From Thermoleophilia bacterium (GTDB taxonomy: Bacteria > Actinomycetota > Thermoleophilia > Miltoncostaeales > Miltoncostaeaceae), in NCBI GenBank assembly GCA_017882545.1, contig JADGPG010000002.1:1-38454 (forward strand): DNA of 38,454 nt, in the 5' to 3' direction. This document shows, piece by piece, positions 31,638 to 38,454 of the stretch (positions are counted from its first letter, which is position 1; the number at the start of each line of letters is the position of its first letter). The translations under genes were made by a program, and so were the position numbers. Under the pieces are notes generated by a model that saw only the letters and a list, made by a program, of their open reading frames with translations, had not been told where the DNA came from and made no database searches.

Positions 31638-32141
31638 ATGGCGACGACCACCAACCCGCCCGTCTCACCGATTGCGCTCCCGCCCGGCGAGGGGGAGGCG
31701 CTCTGGTTTCTCGGCATGCTCGTGACGGTCAAGGCATCGCATGAGTCGACCGGCGGCACGGTCGCCGTGATCGAGCATCTCGGGCCACGCGGCAGCGGCT
31801 CGCCGCTGCACGTGCACCACAACGAAGACGAGTGGTTCTATGTGCTCGACGGGGAGTTGACGTTCTGGGTCGGCGGGGCGGTGACCGTCGCGCAGGCCGG
31901 GGCCTTCGTGTTCGGGCCCCGGGACATCCCCCACACATTCGCGGTCACGTCGGAGACGGCGCGGTTCCTGTTGGTCACCGAGCCGGCCGGGTTTGAACGC
32001 TTCATGCGCGCGGCTGCCGAGACGGCGCGCTCGCGCGCGCTTCCCGACCCGTCTACGCCTCCGCCCGACCCGGCGGCCATGGCCGCGCTCGCCGCCAACT
32101 ACGGCATCGAGATCCTCGGGCCGCCCGGGATCCCCGCCTGA
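31638..32141 (+). CDS. cupin-domain protein, quercetinase-like
   Basis: A 167-residue single cupin. Motif 1 is G-SGSPL-HVH-HNED-E-WFYVLD-G (HVH and Glu are metal ligands, near residues 57-64); motif 2 is GAFVFGPRDIPHTF with the third His. Similar to quercetin-2,3-dioxygenase-type cupins, which oxidise phenolic ring compounds; here function is inferred only from the fold. ATG 31638 has ggagga 5 nt upstream. Regulated by the divergent TetR repressor. Confidence 0.9.
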   Translation: MATTTNPPVSPIALPPGEGEALWFLGMLVTVKASHESTGGTVAVIEHLGPRGSGSPLHVHHNEDEWFYVLDGELTFWVGGAVTVAQAGAFVFGPRDIPHTFAVTSETARFLLVTEPAGFERFMRAAAETARSRALPDPSTPPPDPAAMAALAANYGIEILGPPGIPA

Positions 32142-32153
32142 GTCCCGAGTCCC

Positions 32154-32199
32154 GCAACCACGTACCGGTGCGGGGCGATCAGCACCGGTACGTGGTTGC
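32154..32199. terminator. 18-bp perfect hairpin between convergent genes
   Basis: gcaaccacgtaccggtgc (32154-32171) and gcaccggtacgtggttgc (32182-32199) are exact inverted repeats with a 10-nt loop, in the 60-bp gap between the cupin and the secreted protein. Serves both strands; no T run. Confidence 0.75.
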
Positions 32200-32201
32200 G
32201 G

Positions 32202-33125
32202 TCAGTGGTTGCGGAGGGCGCTGGTGTTGACGACCTCGAAGTTCGCGCCGGTGAGCCGTGTGAGCTGATGCAGGACGTCGTCGTTCCAGCGCCGATCAGG
32301 GGCGCCGCTGATGTAGAACGGGCTGCCGTTGTCGGCCAGGATCATGCCGTAGTCCCGGAGTGCGGTCAGGATGACCCGCACCGGGGGTGAGAAGCCCCGC
32401 AGCGACACCGAGCGCTTGAGCCGGAGCCGCAGGCCCATCGGCGGTGCCGAGGCGCTGTTGGTCGATCCGGCCTGATGGCGCGCCGGATAGATGAACGCGC
32501 GCCGGGTGATCGGGGCCGTGAACCGGATGGCGTGCAGGATCGCTCCGCGCTGGACCTCGTCATAGCGCACCAGGCCCGGCAGGATCGGGAGCCCGGCGGC
32601 ATCGGCTGAGGTCCAACCCGCGGGCCGGAGCGCGTTCGAGGAGAGATTCCAGATCGCGCCGGAACCCGCGGTCCAGTGGGAGCCGACGTGGTGGACGTCG
32701 TAGAGCTCATACAGCCGGCAGGTATCGCGGTTGACGACGAGCAGGTGGCGGTCGGATCCGCCTTCGATCCGCGGCTTGGCGGGAATCGGGTAGGGCCCCC
32801 GATCCGACTCCCTGGAATACAGAAAGCTGACGCGATAGCGCGGGGTCCGCGCAGTGGCCACATTGAACGGGATCCCGTAGCCGCCCTGGTTGGAGAAGTC
32901 CGGGTGCAGGTGGCTTGCGAGCCCGATCGTTGCGAGTAGTCGGTGGGAATTGCGGGCGACCGGAAGCGCGCTGACCCGCTGGTTCCAGACGTTGCCGGCC
33001 GGGAAGATGGTGCACCGGGGGGCCCACGTCGGGTGGGCGGGCTGGCCGACGAGCACGGCGGCGGTCGCGAGCGCGGCGATGGCGGTCGCTGCGATGGCGC
33101 CGCCACGGATGCCGGGACGTCTCAT
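32202..33125 (-). CDS. conserved secreted protein of unknown function
   Basis: A 307-residue product with an N-terminal signal or anchor (GGAIAATAIAALATAAVLVG), then a mature domain with CTIFPAGNVWNQRV, SHLHPDFSNQGGYGIPF, LYSRESDRGPYPIP, DRHLLVVNRDTCRLYELYD, LPGLVRYDEVQRG and YGMILADNGSPFYISGAPDRRWNDD. I recall this conserved pattern from secreted proteins of other soil bacteria, without an assigned function. No catalytic triad is obvious. ATG 33125 lacks a ribosome site and overlaps (ATGA) the stop of an upstream 28-aa ORF that does have one. Confidence 0.8.
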   Translation of the reverse strand: MRRPGIRGGAIAATAIAALATAAVLVGQPAHPTWAPRCTIFPAGNVWNQRVSALPVARNSHRLLATIGLASHLHPDFSNQGGYGIPFNVATARTPRYRVSFLYSRESDRGPYPIPAKPRIEGGSDRHLLVVNRDTCRLYELYDVHHVGSHWTAGSGAIWNLSSNALRPAGWTSADAAGLPILPGLVRYDEVQRGAILHAIRFTAPITRRAFIYPARHQAGSTNSASAPPMGLRLRLKRSVSLRGFSPPVRVILTALRDYGMILADNGSPFYISGAPDRRWNDDVLHQLTRLTGANFEVVNTSALRNH

Positions 33126-33208
33126 CGGCGCGCCCCGTGCGCCGCTGCCGCCCGACCGTGGACGGTGCGTCGGCCCGTTCGGCGGATCGGCGATCGGAGA
33201 TGCGGCAT
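33122..33208 (-). CDS. 28-aa upstream ORF before the secreted protein
   Basis: ATG 33208 has gaggaa 4 nt upstream. The product is Arg-rich (starts MPHLRSPIRRTG) and its TGA 33124-33122 overlaps the secreted protein's ATG as ATGA, so ribosomes may be passed on by coupling. Confidence 0.35.
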   Translation of the reverse strand: MPHLRSPIRRTGRRTVHGRAAAAHGARR

Positions 33209-33340
33209 CGGGTTCCTCGCGTCGGTGTCGGTGCGACGGACGTCGTGGTGCGGGCGTGAGTGTGCCGCCGCCAGCACCCGGTCCGGGTGTGTATCGACGT
33301 TGCCGCGGGCGGGCTTGAGCCGCCGCCGGGTCACCACGCG

Positions 33341-33790
33341 CTACTCCTTGTCCGGACCGGACCTGAGCCGCCCCATGATCCGTGTGAGGTCGGCGACGTC
33401 ACGGCCCGTGAGGGCATCGCCGAATCGGCGCTGCAGAAGCGCGTGATGGGTCGTACGCGCCTGGTCGACGAGGGTTCGCCCGCGGTCGGTGATCTGCGCG
33501 AAGCTCGAGCGCGCGTCGTCTGGATCCGGTTCCCGGCGCACCAGCCCGGCCGCGACCATGCGATCAAGGAGCTTGGAGAGCCCGGACGGGGACAGGACGA
33601 TGGCGGCGGCCAGGTCGCTGAGGCCAAGTCGGCCACCGGCGGCATCGAGGTGTGCGAGCACGTCGTAACGGGCGACCGTCAGGCCATGGTCGCGACGCAG
33701 CTGCGCCTCCACCTCGTCCCACAGTTGGGCGTGGGTTCGGAGGAAGCCGAGCCACGCGGACATCCAGTGATCCTCACGCGGTTGCGTCAT
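33341..33790 (-). CDS. MarR-family transcriptional regulator
   Basis: A 149-residue winged-helix regulator: helix 1 with GFLRTHAQLWDEVEAQL, recognition region LGLSDLAAAIVLSPSGLSKLLDRMVAAGLV, and the wing RREPDPDDARSSFAQITDRG. The ligand is unknown; many relatives sense phenolic or oxidising compounds. ATG 33790 is set by TACACT (33802-33797) 6 nt upstream, another leaderless start; the frame to 34204 is antisense. Two operator-like repeats overlap its promoter, so autorepression is likely. Confidence 0.92.
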   Translation of the reverse strand: MTQPREDHWMSAWLGFLRTHAQLWDEVEAQLRRDHGLTVARYDVLAHLDAAGGRLGLSDLAAAIVLSPSGLSKLLDRMVAAGLVRREPDPDDARSSFAQITDRGRTLVDQARTTHHALLQRRFGDALTGRDVADLTRIMGRLRSGPDKE

Positions 33791-33796
33791 GGGGCG

Positions 33797-33854
33797 AGTG
33801 TAGCGAAATACTTGACATGCCAAAGATATGTCGGTAAGAACTTGGCATGTCAAG
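33797..33854. promoter_or_regulatory. MarR operators and divergent promoters
   Basis: cttgacatgccaa (33811-33823) and ttggcatgtcaag (33842-33854) are perfect 13-bp inverted copies of each other, 18 nt apart; each is also a near-palindrome around CATG. The first contains TTGACA (33812-33817), 17 nt before TAAGAA (33835-33840), a plus-strand promoter; the MarR -10 box TACACT lies on the minus strand. The layout suggests a MarR dimer on each copy, controlling both directions. Confidence 0.75.
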
Positions 33855-34193
33855 TAAACCACCGGCGAGGAGGCAGGAAGCGGTCGTGGGCGGCGATGAC
33901 CGCCAACCCGCTGCTGCGCACCCCCACCCGCGAGCCCGGGGCACCGTGCTCGCGGGCGGGGGCCCGTGTCGGAGTCGTGGAGGTCGCATGCCGAACCGTC
34001 GTTGCCAACCGCACGTGGGAGCGCGCCCGCAACACGGGTACCGCGGGGTTGACGTCCACGTTCGGTGTGGCCACGATCGTGGTGCTGATCGCACCGCAAC
34101 CGCAGACTGCCGGTCGCGGGCCCGCGATGGTCGCATCGCCGACTATTTACGAGCCCGCCCCCACATCGGACCCCCACCCCAAGGAGATCAGCG
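33855..34193 (+). other. long leader between the MarR operator and the VOC gene, no convincing gene
   Basis: About 340 bp. An open frame begins at ATG 33896 after a gaggagg stretch and contains a hydrophobic run (GVATIVVLIAPQPQ), but it runs on into the VOC gene in another frame and has no family match. The transcript from the MarR-controlled promoter would cross it. A decayed or very small membrane gene is possible. Confidence 0.35.
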
Positions 34194-34589
34194 ATGCCGT
34201 TCACACGGCGTGTGTCAGCCGTCCTTTGTTCAACCGACCTCGTTGCAAGCCGGGCCTTCTACGAGCAGGTCGTCGGGCTCGCCCTGTCGTCCGGGACGAT
34301 CACGAACCACCTGCTGTTCGACTGCGGCGACGGTTCCACGTTGCTCATCTACGGGCGCGGTGCGGGCAGCCCCGCCGACCACACCCAGGTCCGGTTCTGG
34401 ACCGATGACGTCGACGCCGACGTTCGGGAACTCGCGGCGAGGGGAGTCGTCTTCGATGAGCTCGATCTCGGTGCCATCAGGACCGTAGACGGCGTCGCGA
34501 CAGTACCCGGAATCGGGAGGTCCGCCTGGTTCAAGGATCCGGACGGAAACACTCTGGCGCTCTTTCAGCCAGAAGCACCCGCCCTTTAG
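34194..34589 (+). CDS. VOC (glyoxalase / bleomycin-resistance) family protein
   Basis: A 131-residue product with the two beta-alpha-beta-beta-beta units of VOC proteins: RRVSAVLCSTDLVASRAFYEQVVGL, then HTQVRFWTDDVDADVREL and the end motif AWFKDPDGNTLALFQ. Members bind a metal and small substrates, giving isomerase, dioxygenase or resistance functions; which applies here is unknown. ATG 34194 has aaggag 8 nt upstream. It may be controlled by the upstream MarR protein, which sits divergently 400 bp away. Confidence 0.9.
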   Translation: MPFTRRVSAVLCSTDLVASRAFYEQVVGLALSSGTITNHLLFDCGDGSTLLIYGRGAGSPADHTQVRFWTDDVDADVRELAARGVVFDELDLGAIRTVDGVATVPGIGRSAWFKDPDGNTLALFQPEAPAL

Positions 34590-34635
34590 CCCCGGGCGGT
34601 TGACCCAGCCACGCACGACCAACAAGGAGCGCGTC

Positions 34636-34923
34636 ATGGCATATGCAGTCATTCATCAGTTCCCCGGCGGTACGCGGGATCAGTACGCGGCATCCATTGC
34701 GGCGGTCCATCCAGATGGCGGCCTGCCCGCGGGGCAGGTCTCACACATCGCCGGGCCGTCTGCAGACGGATGGGTGATTGTCGCTGTCCACGACTCCAAG
34801 GAGAGCTGGGAGCAGTTCCGCGACGGCGTGCTGATGCCCAAGATGGCTGCGGGCATCACCGGCGGATTCACATCCCCGCCACAGGAGACGACCTTCGCGG
34901 TCGACAACTCGGTTAGCGCATAG
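34636..34923 (+). CDS. small dimeric alpha/beta-barrel-like protein
   Basis: A 95-residue protein: MAYAVIHQFPGGTRDQYAAS at the N-terminus, HIAGPSADGWVIVAVHDSKESWEQF in the middle. The strand-helix-strand pattern resembles ABM/EthD-type ferredoxin-like domains; no catalytic residues identified. ATG 34636 has aaggag about 9 nt upstream and lies 47 nt after the VOC stop, so the two probably form an operon ended by the hairpin at 34932. Confidence 0.8.
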   Translation: MAYAVIHQFPGGTRDQYAASIAAVHPDGGLPAGQVSHIAGPSADGWVIVAVHDSKESWEQFRDGVLMPKMAAGITGGFTSPPQETTFAVDNSVSA

Positions 34924-34931
34924 CCCGAACA

Positions 34932-34974
34932 TCCGGATGGGGACGACCTGCGCGATCGGTGGTCCCCATCCGGA
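34932..34974 (+). terminator. hairpin terminator after the VOC operon
   Basis: tccggatggggac (34932-34944) and gtccccatccgga (34962-34974) pair perfectly over 13 bp with a 17-nt loop, followed by cttgtgg. Confidence 0.65.
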
Positions 34975-35009
34975 CTTGTGGTCGCCTTCCGTCGCGTCAG
35001 ACTGTGGGC

Positions 35010-35798
35010 GTGTCTGGGCGCGACGTGACGACGGGGCCCATGCCTGGTCCGGGAACCGGCGCCCGTGCGGGTCGGCGCCTCGTGGTCGTGGTGACGGCGA
35101 TGCTGCTCGTGGTGGCGAGCCAACTGACAGGCAGCGGACGCCACGTCATCATCGGTCGCTCGGTACGCGGACGAACCATTGGCGCGATCGTCGTGGGGTC
35201 CGGGTCGGCACCGCGGAAGATCCTGGTGGTGGGCTGTATTCACGGCAATGAGTGCGCGGGGCTCGCCATCATCGCGGCGCTGGCACGTCGACCGGTCCCG
35301 GCCGGCGTTCAGCTGTGGCTCGTGCCGGAGATGAACCCGGACGGAACCGCGGCGCACACCCGGCAGAATGCGCACGGGGTCGATCTGAACCGGAACTTTT
35401 CGTATCGGTGGGCGCGGATCGCCGACGCGACTTACAAGTCGGGCCCCCGGCCCCTGTCGGAACCCGAGAGTCGCGCGGCCGTTGCGCTCATCCGTCGGAT
35501 CCGGCCCTCCGTGACCATCTGGTACCACCAGCATGAGAACCTCGTTGATATGTCGGGCGGCGACCGCGGCGTCGCGCGGCGCTATGCGCGAACCGCGCGG
35601 ATGCGGGCGACGTGTCTGGCGTTTCTTCCCGGCACGGCGACCGGGTGGTCGAATCACACGTTGCCCGGCACCACGTCGTTCGTGGTCGAGCTCCCTGCCG
35701 GCCATGTCTCGGCGTCGGCGCTCGCCCGGCACGTCGCCGCGGTCACCGGCGTCGAGGCGGGGCTGCGTCTCGGATCTCGCGCCGGGTGTCGCGGCTGA
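35010..35798 (+). CDS. secreted M14-like zinc carboxypeptidase
   Basis: A 262-residue product with an N-terminal hydrophobic signal (RRLVVVVTAMLLVVASQLTG), then GCIHGNECAGLAII with the HxxE zinc motif, the substrate-binding region NPDGTAAHTRQNAHGVDLNRNFSY (typical of M14: NPDG, DLNRNF; quoted in part), the second zinc His in TIWYHQHENL, and the catalytic Glu in TTSFVVELPAG. This order is that of carboxypeptidase/amidase M14 proteins acting outside the cytoplasm, possibly on cell-wall peptides. GTG 35010 lies 6 nt after a CAGACT box; ATG 35040 is the alternative. Confidence 0.88.
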   Translation: MSGRDVTTGPMPGPGTGARAGRRLVVVVTAMLLVVASQLTGSGRHVIIGRSVRGRTIGAIVVGSGSAPRKILVVGCIHGNECAGLAIIAALARRPVPAGVQLWLVPEMNPDGTAAHTRQNAHGVDLNRNFSYRWARIADATYKSGPRPLSEPESRAAVALIRRIRPSVTIWYHQHENLVDMSGGDRGVARRYARTARMRATCLAFLPGTATGWSNHTLPGTTSFVVELPAGHVSASALARHVAAVTGVEAGLRLGSRAGCRG

Positions 35799-35938
35799 AC
35801 CGGTCGTCGCGCCCGCACGAAGGGGGAGGTCCCGTCGGATGTCCGCGTTCCGCCCAGCGCGCCTTGGGCGTCCCGATCGTACGTAGGGTCCCGGGAACAG
35901 GTGCACTCGCCGCCCCCGGGAATGCCGGGAGGCGAACG

Positions 35939-36829
35939 TCAGCGGCGGACGCCGACCGACTCAAGGTACTCACCCGGAATCGCGATCGCGCCCTCGCCGT
36001 CGAGACGGTTGTGCCGGCGGGCCAGCGCCGCGAGATCGTCGGCCAGCTGCAGACCCGACCGGTCATCGAGCCCCTCGAACGCTTTGAGGGTTGGTCCGTA
36101 CCAGGTTCCGAACGTGCTCACGAACGCCTCCGCCGATGTGAACCGAAAGGTGAACACCCGTCGGGTGTGACCCAGCCACTCCACCGTGGTGCCGAAGATC
36201 GACTCGAGGTAGGCCACGTCGCCCCACCGCATGGGCGAGGCGAGTCCGGCCGGCGGCGGGACATGCGCGCCAATCGTGCGGAACATGTCGCCGAGGAACC
36301 CCTCGGACGTCCAACTCGCGAGGCCGATGCGCCCGCCGGGTCGGCAGACGCGGGCGAGCTCGGAGGCGGTGAGCTCGTGGTCGGGCGCGAACATCGCCCC
36401 GAAGACCTGGAGGACCGCGTCGAATGACGCGTCCGGGAACGGCAGGTCCTCGGCGTCGCCCTCCTGGAAGGTGATCGCCAGCCGCTCGGCGGCCGCACGC
36501 TCGCGGCCTCGCTGGAGAAGGTCCGGCATGTAGTCGACGCCGGTCACGGTGCACCCGATCCGGGCGGCGGCGATGGCGGCGTTGCCGCTTCCCGTAGCGA
36601 TGTCGAGGACGCGCGTGCCGGCCTGCAGGTCAGTCGCATCCGCCAGCCGCTCGGCGACCGGAACGATCAGCGCGGCAATCGCGGAGTAGTCGCCGCTCGC
36701 CCGCCGATCGCGCGCCGACGGGGAGCGGAGCAGGGAGGCGATCCTGAGGACTGCAGCCAGTCTTGCGACGGTCGAGGGGCTTACCGGCCTGTCACTGGGG
36801 CGCCTCGCGGACGCCGTCGGGATGAGCAA
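35939..36829 (-). CDS. class I SAM-dependent methyltransferase, 5' end disrupted
   Basis: The family match runs from ASGDYSAIAALIVPVAERL to the end, with the SAM loop VLDIATGSGNAAIAAAR, GVDYMPDLL and the DAEDLPFPDASFDAVL motif. It stops at about 36699 on the sequence. The rest of the frame up to its only ATG (36829) is the antisense of the adjacent TetR DNA-binding domain, so it is not native N-terminal sequence. The usual 15-20 residues before GDY are missing. Substrate unknown. The protein may still be made from ATG 36829 with a foreign N-terminal extension of about 40 residues. Confidence 0.75.
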   Translation of the reverse strand: MLIPTASARRPSDRPVSPSTVARLAAVLRIASLLRSPSARDRRASGDYSAIAALIVPVAERLADATDLQAGTRVLDIATGSGNAAIAAARIGCTVTGVDYMPDLLQRGRERAAAERLAITFQEGDAEDLPFPDASFDAVLQVFGAMFAPDHELTASELARVCRPGGRIGLASWTSEGFLGDMFRTIGAHVPPPAGLASPMRWGDVAYLESIFGTTVEWLGHTRRVFTFRFTSAEAFVSTFGTWYGPTLKAFEGLDDRSGLQLADDLAALARRHNRLDGEGAIAIPGEYLESVGVRR

Positions 36830-37334
36830 GAGCGGCTTGTTCGCGCACTTCAGATCGAAGGAAGAGCTTCAGCTCGCGACGATCGACACCGCCTGCCGCA
36901 TCTACAACGAGGTCGTCGTCGAGCCGGCGCTCACAGAGACCTCGGGCATCCTGCGGCTCAGGGGATTGATCGAGCGATTCCTTCAGCACGTCGAGGACTC
37001 CGTGTTCCCGGGGGGATGCTTCTTCGCGTCGGTCGCCGCCGAGGTGGACACCCACCCCGGCCCGGTGCGCGACCGGGCGTTCGCGTTCGTCGCCGACTGG
37101 CTTGCGACGTTGCGCCAGGCCGTCGCCGATGCGCAGGCCGACGGCGCCATCGATCCACTCGAGGACGCCGATCAACTCACCTTCGAACTCGACGCATATT
37201 TGCTCTTGGCCAACGCCCAGTTCGTCGCGTCCGGCGCACCGGAGGCGTTGGAGCGGGCCCGCATTGCGGTCGGACGGAGTCTTGAATCGGCTGCGCCGCC
37301 CGTCGCCCAGGGCGGCTTCGCTGTCGGCGGCTGA
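36690..37334 (+). pseudogene. TetR-family regulator lacking a start codon
   Basis: From 36708 the plus frame encodes a complete TetR DNA-binding domain (RADGERSREAILRTAASLAT, then GLSLGRLADAVGMSKSGLFAHF) and its C-terminal domain through 37334. The frame is open only back to a stop at 36687, and no ATG, GTG or TTG lies before the internal ATG 36822, which falls inside the recognition helix. It follows that the true start has been lost. A protein from ATG 36822 would be 170 residues without a functional helix-turn-helix. Confidence 0.6.
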
Positions 37335-37486
37335 GCGGGACGCTGCGGTGGGACTTCGGCCAGTTCAGGCCTGTCTCCCCCACGTTCACCCTGCTCAGCG
37401 TAAGGGTCGGCCATGCCTGTCGGAGTCGGGGAGTGGGGTTGGCGGGGACGCCGGACGCGCCAGATCTGCCGATCTGCGTGGGTGAG

Positions 37487-37708
37487 CTACAGCTTCCGCA
37501 CTGTCACGTTTCCGTACTCGTCCACCATGACCATCGAGCGTTTTTCTCCGCCGTGAATCCTCAGACCATGGTTGTTGTAGAGCCGGAGGCCCCTCGCCAG
37601 CACCGCCTCGTAGTCGCCCCGCGATTCAACGCGGGCACCCTGGGCGGTGTGGATCGCAACCACGCGCGCCAGGCGCACGTTCCGTCGCTCGGGCGTCATT
37701 CGGGTCAT
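37487..37708 (-). CDS. hypothetical protein, 73 aa
   Basis: The frame is open to 37789; ATG 37708 is the nearest plausible start. The product (RLARVVAIHTAQGARVESRG..., ending EKRSMVMVDEYGNVTVRKL) is basic and soluble with natural-looking strand/helix alternation. No family recognised and no clear ribosome site, so it may be a chance ORF in the gene-poor right end. Confidence 0.35.
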   Translation of the reverse strand: MTRMTPERRNVRLARVVAIHTAQGARVESRGDYEAVLARGLRLYNNHGLRIHGGEKRSMVMVDEYGNVTVRKL

Positions 37709-38245
37709 CGTCGACCCGTTCTGTGATGGCAGTCCTGACGTCACGCCCAGCGCCTTGGTCGGAGTGTCGCTTTGTCCAGTTCGTCGCAACCCGATCGGAT
37801 ACGAGGATTGCGAAGGTATTCGTGAGGGTAGCCAAACGCGGTTCGCCCATGACCGCGCAGCGGACTGGCGGCGGGTGCGACGCCCGAGCGGGTGGCGCCG
37901 GAGAGCCCGCGCGCCGGCCGTGACGGACTCGAGGCTACGACCATGGGATCAGGGGTTGCTCCGGGGCCCATCCATGGCCGTGAATCCCGTCACCGATCGT
38001 GCGACTTTGCAGGTATTGCTGTCGGCCTCGTCTCTAACCAATCCGGCGCCAGGCAGGGGTGCATGTTCCCACTATGTTCCCACCCCCGGGCCAGACACGG
38101 ACGTCGCGGACGACGAGCACGGTGACAGAGACGGCCGATTGAGTTCGGGAGCGGCCGCCTTACGGCGACGCGCAAGACCCTGGGACGAGGCCAAGGAATC
38201 GGCTCACTCGCCGGGGGCCCACGCCATCGGCGGTATTCTTGCGAA
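37709..38245. other. gene-poor stretch with a tandem 11-nt repeat
   Basis: About 540 bp without a convincing gene. At 38063-38083 atgttcccac occurs twice with an 11-nt period. TATTCT (38234-38239) at the right end serves the next gene. Confidence 0.4.

Positions 38246-38454
<209 letters not shown>

Noticed and set aside
33260-34408. 382-residue plus-strand frame over MarR and the VOC start
   Set aside because: Its first half is antisense to MarR and its last part is out of frame with the VOC gene; only the middle (33896-34190) cannot be excluded as coding.

Overview
The window is high-GC chromosomal DNA from an actinomycete-type bacterium. Its features are GTG/TTG starts, many genes with a TANNNT -10 box only 6-10 nt before the start codon (leaderless transcripts), F420/flavin luciferase-fold oxidoreductases, a MhuD-type heme monooxygenase, SfLAP-type membrane proteins and a tRNA without an encoded CCA. 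A deep-branching actinobacterium such as Thermoleophilia/Solirubrobacterales would fit, but that placement is inference and no marker gene here settles it.

Left end (1-4971): the tail of a membrane protein, then a gene-poor and somewhat lower-GC stretch with a Y-x4-D-repeat lipoprotein, small hypothetical genes, an HNH protein and a tyrosine integrase. The integrase sits next to the 3' end of tRNA-Glu(UUC), so this looks like an integrative element or its remnant at that tRNA. Just upstream of the tRNA on the same strand is a short predicted transcript with a near-perfect Shine-Dalgarno match and a terminator hairpin.

Core (5.4-31.5 kb): densely packed chromosomal genes. A lipid block has an FAD oxidoreductase, a DUF1365::cyclopropane-fatty-acid-synthase fusion and a divergent fatty-acid desaturase. 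It is followed by a hydrolase, a universal stress protein, a metallo-hydrolase, luciferase-like oxidoreductases, UppP, an orphan PstS under a PHO-box-like repeat, a beta-carbonic anhydrase, a secreted beta-propeller protein, a MauE-like protein and pyruvate kinase. Next come two tandem SfLAP proteins, a 14-helix MFS exporter overlapping a DUF2252 gene, a MhuD-like protein, a gamma-glutamylcyclotransferase-like protein, a YqhA protein and a voltage-gated-type K+ channel.

Right end (31.5-38.45 kb): a TetR/cupin divergent pair, a conserved secreted protein, a MarR repressor with paired operators, a VOC protein, an M14-like peptidase, a methyltransferase/TetR pair that has lost its shared 5' region, a gene-poor stretch and the start of a DHFR-family gene.

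Recurring structure not captured by gene calls: (1) at least 14 start codons sit directly behind a -10 box; (2) several main genes lack a Shine-Dalgarno but are preceded by a tiny ORF whose stop overlaps their start (ATGA/GTGA), and three of these tiny ORFs are themselves leaderless; (3) three convergent gene pairs share one CTAG as both stop codons; (4) two convergent pairs have both stops inside one symmetric hairpin.
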